From NCBI GenBank assembly GCA_900549535.1, contig UROR01000079.1:1-9021 (forward strand): DNA of 9,021 bases, in the 5' to 3' direction. The notes below the pieces were generated by a model that did not search any database, had not been told where the DNA came from, and worked only from the letters and a program-made list of their open reading frames with translations. Within the stretch, counting starts at the first letter, position 1; the number at the start of each line of letters is the position of its first letter. Below are positions 1 to 4,805 of the stretch, in pieces. This stretch comes from an uncultured Collinsella sp. (GTDB lineage: Bacteria > Actinomycetota > Coriobacteriia > Coriobacteriales > Coriobacteriaceae). The translations under genes and the position numbers were made by a program.

Positions 1-68
1 GCTGAATCTGCCGCAAATACGCCGTGGCAGGCTGCGGCGAACAGAAAAATTTTCACAAAAATTCGCAT
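1..68 (-). CDS. N-terminus of an exported protein (partial, runs off the window)
   Basis: A short reading frame starts with ATG at 66-68 and stays open to the window edge, giving 22 complete codons. It begins MRIFVKIFLFAAACHGVFA followed by Ala-Asp-Ser. This has the layout of a Sec signal peptide: positive charges at residues 2 and 6, a hydrophobic core at about 7-18, and a plausible signal-peptidase site after the Val-Phe-Ala or Ala-Ala stretch. A good Shine-Dalgarno sequence (AAGGGAGA) lies about five bases upstream on the minus strand. The start overlaps the end of the preceding frame by 16 bases in a different phase, which suggests translational coupling. The mature protein lies outside the window, so its function is unknown. 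Its codons (ATT, TTT, AAA) resemble the dihydrouridine-synthase part next to it rather than the PTS genes, so it probably belongs to the same foreign-looking segment. Confidence 0.55.
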   Translation of the reverse strand, partial: MRIFVKIFLFAAACHGVFAADS

Positions 69-1057
69 AGAATCTCCCTTAATTCGTCCAAAGTTTTGGT
101 TTTCAAAATTCTTACTCTTGCGGCTTTGAATCCCGCGCCGTCCTTTAGGAATCTTATCGTCTGGCTACGGATATGCGTGATGTTGTCCGCCGATACGCCA
201 GAATCCCGCCCGTCGCACATAAGCTCGGCGTATTTGAGCGCAAGCTTGGCGCGCTCGGCGGGGGTCGGCGACTGGTATTCCCTGCCGTCGATTTTGCTTT
301 TCACCTGCAAGAACACCCACGGATTCCCCAACGCCGCCCTGCCTATCATAAATCCGAAGCACGCACTGGAGCGCAGTTGTTGGGCTGAAAGTTTTTCCAC
401 CGACCCGTTGCCGATAAGCGGAATTTTAATCGATTGGGCGGTTTTTTCGATAAGCCCCCAGTCGGCATCGCCCGAATACCCCTGCGATTTCGTCCGCCCG
501 TGCAGGGTTATCATTTTCGCACCCGCGTCCTGCAGCATTTCGGCGGCGGCGGGGACTACGATTTCGGACTTCGACCATCCTGTGCGCATTTTCGCCGTAA
601 TCGGCGTTTTTTTCACGCCCTGCGCCATCGCCCGAACTATTTTGCACATTTTATCGGTATCGCGCAAAAGCAGGCTGCCCGCCCCCGCCCCAACGGCGTT
701 CGGCGCGGGGCAGCCGAAGTTTACGTCGATAAAATCGGGCGAACGCACGAGCTTATCCTCATCGACGTACTTACGGACCGCACGAAGCGTCTCTTTGTCA
801 TCGCGCGTCGTAAACGTAAAGTGGCCGTTATCCTTGGTAAAGATGGCAAAACGCGTGATCTTCTTGGTGCCGCGCAAAACCTCGGCGGCAATATAGTCGA
901 CCTCGTCCCACGGGATTTGAATATAATCCTCGGGATTGCGCTCGTTATAGTACTCGAACGCCTTATTGCCCACCATCACGTTACCGTGGCTGGTAAGCCC
1001 CATCAGGCAGGTTGCCGGCGTTGCCAGATCGACCGTGCTGTTCTGAGATTGCGCCAT
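53..1057 (-). CDS. Composite frame: ManO/DUF956 N-terminus joined to a tRNA-dihydrouridine synthase C-terminus
   Basis: The frame codes for 334 residues from the ATG at 1055-1057. A TTG six codons upstream would also open the frame, but it overlaps the Shine-Dalgarno GGAGGG. Residues 1 to about 106 match DUF956 (ManO), a small protein of mannose-PTS operons: note FEYYNERNPEDYIQIPWDEV and the ending KYVDEDKLVRS. ManO normally runs a little longer, so its tail is missing. From about residue 107 the protein becomes a Dus-family tRNA-dihydrouridine synthase. It has FIDVNFGCPAP with the catalytic-type Cys of the N-x-G-C-P motif, then MRTGW, LHGRTKSQGYSGDADW, IGNGS and GRAALGNPW. The first ~90 residues of a normal Dus TIM barrel, including the N-terminal FMN-binding strand, are absent. 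Codon use shifts at the join: Lys is AAG before and mostly AAA after. ManO placement after manZ is the expected context. I infer an assembly chimera or, less likely, a recent recombinational fusion. Either half alone is a confident family call. Confidence 0.8.
   Translation of the reverse strand: MAQSQNSTVDLATPATCLMGLTSHGNVMVGNKAFEYYNERNPEDYIQIPWDEVDYIAAEVLRGTKKITRFAIFTKDNGHFTFTTRDDKETLRAVRKYVDEDKLVRSPDFIDVNFGCPAPNAVGAGAGSLLLRDTDKMCKIVRAMAQGVKKTPITAKMRTGWSKSEIVVPAAAEMLQDAGAKMITLHGRTKSQGYSGDADWGLIEKTAQSIKIPLIGNGSVEKLSAQQLRSSACFGFMIGRAALGNPWVFLQVKSKIDGREYQSPTPAERAKLALKYAELMCDGRDSGVSADNITHIRSQTIRFLKDGAGFKAARVRILKTKTLDELREILCEFL
731..745 (-). other. Junction between the ManO-like and Dus-like sequence
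   Basis: On the minus strand the sequence coding Lys-Leu-Val-Arg-Ser (typical of ManO near its C-terminus) passes without a gap into Pro-Asp-Phe-Ile-Asp-Val-Asn-Phe-Gly-Cys-Pro (typical of the middle of Dus). The breakpoint lies at about 735-742. No insertion sequence, repeat or target-site duplication is visible at it. Codon preference and base composition differ on the two sides. This supports a joined sequence, but it does not tell a natural fusion from a misassembly. Confidence 0.65.
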
Positions 1058-1085
1058 ACGCGCCTCGCCCTCCAATTAAAACAAT

Positions 1086-1121
1086 CGGACCGCATCCAGT
1101 GTACCCACCGGGTGCGGTCCG
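1086..1121 (-). terminator. Hairpin between manZ and manO (attenuator or partial terminator)
   Basis: CGGACCGCATCC (1086-1097) and GGGTGCGGTCCG (1110-1121) form a 12-bp stem with one non-Watson-Crick position and a 12-base loop. Transcribed from the minus strand after the manZ stop at 1178, the stem is followed by ATTGTTTTAATT, a modest U-rich run rather than a perfect one. It lies about 28 bases ahead of the manO start. A partial terminator would lower expression of the last gene relative to the transporter genes. Reading on the plus strand gives only GTTTC after the stem, so the minus direction fits better. Confidence 0.6.
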
Positions 1122-1177
1122 TTTCAATGGCTCAAAAGCCCTTACCTAGCAACTCTCGGTCTTAAGCCGAAGCGTGC

Positions 1178-2098
1178 TTACATGAAGCCGCAGAAGCGAC
1201 CGATGATGCCGACGGCGAAGAGAGCCAGGATGATGACGATCGGGCTAACCTTCTTCTTGAGGAGCTTGCAGACCAGCAGGGTCAGGCACACGGCGGCAAG
1301 GCCGGGGATGAGCTGATCGAGATTACCCTGGAGCGTGGTGACCTTCATCTGATCAAGGGCGGTAGCACCGACGGAGTTGTACATCGTCAGCGCTTCCTTG
1401 ATACCCTCGGAACCGGAAGGCAGGCTAGCCCAGTCGATAAAGGCGCCAGCAGACTGCTTGACCGTGGAGACGATCGGGGTGAAGGAAATGGACACCCAGC
1501 GCTCGACCAGGGCGCCGATGATGAACATACCCAGGATGGAAGCGCCCTCGGTGACCTTGCCCATCAGACCGCCGGAGAGGTCCTTGGCGATAGAGGAGCC
1601 GACCTTGTAGCCAAACTCCTGTGTGTACCACAGGAAAGCGTAACGGATGATGTTCCACGCGAAGAAGAACAGCAACGGACCGACGATGCTGCCGGACATG
1701 GCCAGGGAAGCGCCCAGAGCGCCCAGAATCGGGCGAAGGGTGAACCAGAAGACGGGGTCACCGACGCCGGCGAGCGGGCCCATCATACCGACCTTGACGC
1801 CCTGGATGGCGACGTCATCGATCGGAGCACCGTTGGCGCGCTCCTCCTCGAGGGCGAGGGTAACGCCAATGACGGGGGCGGAAACATAGGGGTGGGTGTT
1901 ATAGAACTCCAGGTGGCGCTTAAGAGCGGCAATCTGGTCATCCTTGCTGGTGTAGAGCTTCTTGATCGCAGGGATCATTGCGAAGCACCAGCCGCCGTTC
2001 TGCATACGCTCGTAGTTCCACGAGCCCTGAAGGAACTGATGACGGAAGCAAACCTTCTTACGGTCAGCCTTGGTGAGCTGAATCTTGTTCTCTGCCAT
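1178..2098 (-). CDS. manZ: PTS mannose/fructose/sorbose-family transporter subunit IID
   Basis: This 306-residue protein is the IID membrane subunit of a mannose-class phosphotransferase system. With IIC it forms the channel that imports a hexose while IIB phosphorylates it. Family hallmarks are the N-terminal FLQGSWNYERMQNGGW (residues 22-37) and the conserved loop GMMGPLAGVGDPVFWFTLRP (104-123), followed by hydrophobic segments at about 124-158. A long cytoplasmic or amphipathic stretch precedes a C-terminal transmembrane region at roughly 263-300, with a Lys-rich LLKKK turn at 279-283. The length is close to the usual ~280-305. I chose the ATG at 2096-2098. A GTG three codons upstream is nearly on top of the Shine-Dalgarno AGGAGGGG, leaving too little spacing. 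The gene follows manY after 16 bases, and its ribosome-binding site overlaps the manY stop, which indicates translational coupling. The sugar specificity (mannose, glucose, fructose or other) cannot be read from the sequence. Confidence 0.95.
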   Translation of the reverse strand: MAENKIQLTKADRKKVCFRHQFLQGSWNYERMQNGGWCFAMIPAIKKLYTSKDDQIAALKRHLEFYNTHPYVSAPVIGVTLALEEERANGAPIDDVAIQGVKVGMMGPLAGVGDPVFWFTLRPILGALGASLAMSGSIVGPLLFFFAWNIIRYAFLWYTQEFGYKVGSSIAKDLSGGLMGKVTEGASILGMFIIGALVERWVSISFTPIVSTVKQSAGAFIDWASLPSGSEGIKEALTMYNSVGATALDQMKVTTLQGNLDQLIPGLAAVCLTLLVCKLLKKKVSPIVIILALFAVGIIGRFCGFM

Positions 2099-2114
2099 AT
2101 GTATCACTCCCCTC

Positions 2115-2933
2115 CTACTCGTAATCGTTCAGAATGTCGCCGAGCGGGTCGCCGGAGCCACCGCCCGTGCCGCCACCCTGCTTGGCCAGATCCTTAAGAC
2201 CAAGGTAGATGAGGGCAAGGGAGATGCCGATGAGGCCAAGGGCGATCAGCGTGAGCTGAGGGATGGCAGCAAGGACAAAGCCGAGGATGAAGAACGGCCA
2301 GGTCTCCTTGGTGGCCATCATGTTGATGACCATGGCGTAACCGACGGAAGCGACCATGCCGCCGCCGACGGCCATGCCGCCGGACAGCCAGTCGGGCATA
2401 GCGTTAAGCGCGTTGGTAACAGCCTCGGCCGGGATAACGCACAGAAGTACTGCCGGGATGGCGATACGAAGGCCCTGCATGAGGATGGCAGCGTACTGCC
2501 AGCGCTCGATGCCGGAGAAGTCGCCCTTCTCGGCGCAACCGTCCATGGCGTGAGCGATAGCGGTAGCAATGGTACGGCAGATCATGGTCAGGAACAGACC
2601 AGCGACCGACAGCGGGACGGCGACGGCGATGGCCGCGGTAACGGCCTTGGCCGAATCAGTGGCGCCGCCGTTGAGGGCGAGCACCATGATGATCGAAGAA
2701 GCGACCGAGGCCAGAGCGGCGTCAGGCGCGACGGCGGCGCCGACGTTAGCCCAGCCAAGGGCCATCATCTGGAGCGAACCGCCCAGGAGGATGCCCTCCT
2801 GAAGGTGACCGGTTACGAGACCGATAAGCGTGCATGCCACGAGCGGCTGATGGAACTGGAACTCATCCAGAATGCCTTCCATACCGGCAAGCAACGCGAC
2901 AATCGCAACAAGCAGAATAGTGATTGCAGACAT
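2115..2933 (-). CDS. manY: PTS mannose/fructose/sorbose-family transporter subunit IIC
   Basis: This 272-residue, very hydrophobic protein is the IIC subunit, the main sugar-binding membrane component of a mannose-class PTS. The N-terminus has the family pattern of a first membrane helix, then DEFQFHQPLVACTLIGLVTG (residues 23-42) and the HLQEGILLGGSLQMMALGW segment (43-61). Several further helices follow, ending with a stretch at about 212-246. The C-terminal tail (about 251-272) is Gly-rich and then acidic: KQGGGTGGGSGDPLGDILND. Such Gly-rich tails occur in some Gram-positive homologues and are probably a flexible cytoplasmic end. The ATG at 2931-2933 has a strong AAAGGAGGG about nine bases upstream, overlapping the end of manX (stop at 2952). 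It is the middle gene of manXYZ. Confidence 0.95.
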   Translation of the reverse strand: MSAITILLVAIVALLAGMEGILDEFQFHQPLVACTLIGLVTGHLQEGILLGGSLQMMALGWANVGAAVAPDAALASVASSIIMVLALNGGATDSAKAVTAAIAVAVPLSVAGLFLTMICRTIATAIAHAMDGCAEKGDFSGIERWQYAAILMQGLRIAIPAVLLCVIPAEAVTNALNAMPDWLSGGMAVGGGMVASVGYAMVINMMATKETWPFFILGFVLAAIPQLTLIALGLIGISLALIYLGLKDLAKQGGGTGGGSGDPLGDILNDYE

Positions 2934-2951
2934 GTATCGGACCCTCCTTTA

Positions 2952-3941
2952 CTATGCTTGAGCGGCCAGTTCGGCCTTAGCTTTCTTCAACATGGCGTCG
3001 AGATCCTCGGAGGCATCCGAAGGTACCTTGCGGACCTCGAACTTGACGCCCTTGGCCTTGAGGGCCTCGAGGGTCTTAACGTCGTCATCGCCCATAGCGA
3101 CGGCGTTGGTGACGACGACCTTGCCCTTGGAGTGAGCCATGGAACCGATGTTGACTTCCTTGATGTCGACGCCGGCCTCGATGGCCTTGAGCAGATCCTG
3201 CGGGTTCTCAAAGAGCAGCATGGCCTTGGTGTCACCAAAACGCGTGTCCTTGACGACCTCGGCCATCTTCTTGATGGGAACGACGTTGGCATGGACTCCC
3301 GGAGGGGCAGCCTGCTCGATCATGGTCTTGCGGAGCTCGTCGTGAGCAACGCCGTCGGAAACCACGATGATGCGGTTGGGGTTGATCTGCTTGGTCCACG
3401 TGGTGGCCACCTGACCATGAAGCAGACGGGTGTCGATACGGACGTGGGCGATCTTGATGTGCCCATCGCCGATGACCGTTCCCGGAGGGATGGCACCTGC
3501 AGGAGCAGCGGCGGCTGCAGCCGGCTTCTTCTCCTCGGGCTCCAGAGACTCGGGCTTGACGCGCACGCCAGCCTTAGCCTCAGTCACGAGATGTTTTGCG
3601 ATCGCATGTGCAGTGTTCTTTGCGTCAAAGCGCTGCGAATATGCCTCGATGAGCATAGGCAGGTTGACACCGGTGACGATAGCCCAGGAATCGTGGCCCT
3701 CGATGAGCCCGCTGATCTGGTTGAACGGCGTGCCGCCCCACAGATCAACGAGGAAGAGCACCTGCTCCTGGTCCTCGAAGGAAGCGACTGCTTCCTCGAC
3801 CTTGGCACGGAAGTCGTCGGGGCCCATGCTCGGCTCGAGCGAGACCACGGCAACAGACGGCTGATCGCCAAAGACCATCGAGCCCGTCTGCTTGATTCCA
3901 GCTGCCAAGTCCCCGTGGCTAGCAAGAACAATACTTACCAT
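2952..3941 (-). CDS. manX: PTS mannose-family IIAB phosphotransfer protein
   Basis: This 329-residue cytoplasmic protein carries phosphate from HPr to the sugar. The IIA domain covers about residues 1-130. Its expected phosphorylated histidine is His9 in LASHGDLAAG, and Asp66 in LVDLWGGTPFN sits where the family's active-site Asp lies. An Ala/Pro-rich linker with Glu and Lys (about 131-154) leads to the IIB domain, about residues 160-329. Its active histidine is His175 in RIDTRLLHGQVATTW. Fused IIAB is the enteric ManX arrangement, and the histidine spacing matches it closely. The start is the ATG at 3939-3941, with AAGGAGG seven bases upstream; a GTG one codon earlier also opens the frame but is less likely. 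It is the first gene of the minus-strand operon manXYZ-manO. Regulation may include the upstream palindromes and a hairpin that can cover its ribosome-binding site. Confidence 0.96.
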   Translation of the reverse strand: MVSIVLASHGDLAAGIKQTGSMVFGDQPSVAVVSLEPSMGPDDFRAKVEEAVASFEDQEQVLFLVDLWGGTPFNQISGLIEGHDSWAIVTGVNLPMLIEAYSQRFDAKNTAHAIAKHLVTEAKAGVRVKPESLEPEEKKPAAAAAAPAGAIPPGTVIGDGHIKIAHVRIDTRLLHGQVATTWTKQINPNRIIVVSDGVAHDELRKTMIEQAAPPGVHANVVPIKKMAEVVKDTRFGDTKAMLLFENPQDLLKAIEAGVDIKEVNIGSMAHSKGKVVVTNAVAMGDDDVKTLEALKAKGVKFEVRKVPSDASEDLDAMLKKAKAELAAQA

Positions 3942-3949
3942 CACATAAC

Positions 3950-3990
3950 CTCCTTTTTGTCTACGTATTTCCTACACGACATGAAAGGAG
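3950..3990 (-). promoter_or_regulatory. Possible leader hairpin covering the manX ribosome-binding site
   Basis: In the minus-strand leader, CTCCTTT (3990-3984) is exactly complementary to AAAGGAG (3956-3950), which is the manX Shine-Dalgarno. The two arms are separated by 27 bases. If transcription starts just below the TATAAT at 4012-4017, both arms are in the transcript. Folding would hide the ribosome-binding site. A seven-base match to a Shine-Dalgarno can occur by chance, so this is a suggestion only. Confidence 0.3.
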
Positions 3991-4011
3991 TATAGCTGTT
4001 TGGTTTGTGGA

Positions 4012-4017
4012 ATTATA
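4012..4017 (-). promoter_or_regulatory. Candidate -10 box of the manXYZ promoter
   Basis: The minus strand reads TATAAT exactly at 4017-4012, about 70 bases upstream of the manX start, giving a leader of about 60-65 bases. The matching -35 position (about 4035-4040) reads ATCCAA, which is poor, so an activator may be needed. I saw no sigma-54 type GG/GC pair in the region, although mannose PTS operons of Firmicutes often use one. Confidence 0.4.
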
Positions 4018-4175
4018 GCTAAATCCGCAAAAGGTTGGATTATTTGTTTAAACGTCTAGGTTTGTTACAAGTTGATTACGTTACTGCTTTTTGACTCATT
4101 ACACGACAAGGCGTCGCTCATCAAGCCATGCATTTTACAGATACAAGCAGGCTGTTCATTAATATTGATTTTAGG

Positions 4176-4193
4176 CAAGCGCGAATGCGCTTG
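4176..4193. promoter_or_regulatory. Perfect 18-bp palindrome, possible operator
   Basis: CAAGCGC-GAAT-GCGCTTG is a perfect 7-bp inverted repeat around four bases, about 235 bases upstream of manX. The GCGC-centred shape recalls LacI-type operators, but the four-base centre is atypical for them. It could also be a small hairpin in RNA, although neither side has a U tract directly after it. A protein-binding site for regulating the PTS operon is an inference. Confidence 0.35.
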
Positions 4194-4268
4194 TACTGCC
4201 GCTATTTTGTTTAAACAGACATGGCTTGACTATTTTCGTGACTTATGGTCTATGAAACCACTCAAAAT

Positions 4269-4335
4269 AGTTGCGGTGGAATAGTTCTTGTTTAAGAGCC
4301 AGAAGGCTGAATCTAGGAACTATTTCACCGCAACT
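4269..4335. repeat. 67-base inverted-repeat element after hypA (terminator or dispersed repeat)
   Basis: AGTTGCGGTGGAATAGTTC (4269-4287) and GAACTATTTCACCGCAACT (4317-4335) are complementary over 19 bases with one exception (4279 against 4325). That position would be a G-U pair in plus-strand RNA and an A-C mismatch in minus-strand RNA. The 29-base centre contains a smaller hairpin, AGCC-AGAA-GGCT (4297-4308). It starts 11 bases beyond the hypA stop, and on the minus strand is followed by ATTTTGAG, so it may end hypA transcription. The long arms and inner hairpin look more like a REP or miniature repeat element than an ordinary terminator. Confidence 0.6.
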
Positions 4336-4346
4336 TATAGGGAATC

Positions 4347-4775
4347 CTAGGCGATGTGGAGGGGGTTGGCGGCGTCGACGGCATCGGGGGCGTCGGAGAG
4401 GCCGTCAGGAGCAGCGTCTGCCGGATCCTCTTCGGGGGTCTCGATCTGTTTGATCATGACCTCTTGGCCCTGCAGCAGGTATGTCTCGCCGCTACCGCAA
4501 TGGGGACAGGTCTTGCCGTGCTCGACCGTCGCGTAGTCGCGGCCACATGCCTCGCAATGCGTCACAGCCTCGACGGGCTCCACAACAAGCTCCGCGCCCT
4601 GCGCGATAGGCTTTTTATCTGCTGCCCAGCGCCAAGCGTCGAGCAGCAAGTCGGGAACGACGCCCGAGACCTCGCCCAACAGCAACGTTACGCTCGAAAC
4701 GCGACGCACGCCATGAGCGCGCGCTACATTCTCGACATCGCGAATGATGTGGTAAACGATCCCCAATTCATGCAC
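4347..4775 (-). CDS. hypA: HypA-type nickel insertion protein for hydrogenase maturation
   Basis: This 142-residue protein is HypA, a metallochaperone that binds nickel and passes it to NiFe hydrogenase, or in some bacteria to urease. It starts Met-His-Glu-Leu, the invariant nickel-binding N-terminus with His2, and this fixes the GTG at 4773-4775 as the start. The family core follows: RRVSSVTLLLGEVSGVVPD (residues 24-42) and then a zinc site formed by two CxxC pairs, Cys74/Cys77 and Cys90/Cys93. Standard HypA ends near residue 115. Here about 28 extra residues, rich in Asp, Ala and Pro with one final His, form a probably disordered tail. The gene lies 30 bases after the oxidoreductase on the same strand with a GGCGGAAG upstream, so the two are probably cotranscribed. 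No hydrogenase genes or other hyp genes are visible here, so its client must lie elsewhere. Confidence 0.92.
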   Translation of the reverse strand: MHELGIVYHIIRDVENVARAHGVRRVSSVTLLLGEVSGVVPDLLLDAWRWAADKKPIAQGAELVVEPVEAVTHCEACGRDYATVEHGKTCPHCGSGETYLLQGQEVMIKQIETPEEDPADAAPDGLSDAPDAVDAANPLHIA

Positions 4776-4805
4776 TTTTTCTTCCGCCGTTCCCGTTATG
4801 GCTAC

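Larger units (their letters stand above)
3942..4346. other. Long AT-rich intergenic control region upstream of manX and downstream of hypA
   Basis: About 400 bases hold no convincing gene. Composition is clearly richer in A and T than the flanking genes. It contains a candidate manX promoter, a leader hairpin, two copies of TTTGTTTAAAC (4043-4053 and 4206-4216) around the palindrome GTTTAAAC, two copies of TACACGACA (3973-3981 and 4100-4108), an 18-bp palindrome (4176-4193) and a 67-base inverted-repeat element (4269-4335). A 70-codon frame at 4072-4284 starts with TTG, lacks a clear ribosome-binding site and runs into the inverted repeat, so I do not call it. Its size and repeated motifs suggest that the PTS operon is controlled by more than a simple promoter. 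Confidence 0.6.

Noticed and set aside
24..896. A 290-codon plus-strand frame opposite the Dus part
   Set aside because: It lies antisense to clear Dus motifs, has no recognisable domain, and its composition is that of a shadow frame.
2085..3995. A 636-codon open frame on the plus strand opposite the PTS genes
   Set aside because: It mirrors manZ, manY and manX, has low-complexity Asp/Gly/His/Arg composition and no family match. Strong third-position G/C bias produces such antisense frames.
3942..4260. A sigma-54 promoter for the mannose PTS operon
   Set aside because: No GG/GC pair with the -24/-12 spacing was found on the minus strand, and no LevR/ManR-type activator gene is in the window.
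4072..4284. A 70-codon frame in the AT-rich spacer
   Set aside because: TTG start, no clear ribosome-binding site, no recognised motif, and it ends inside the inverted-repeat element.
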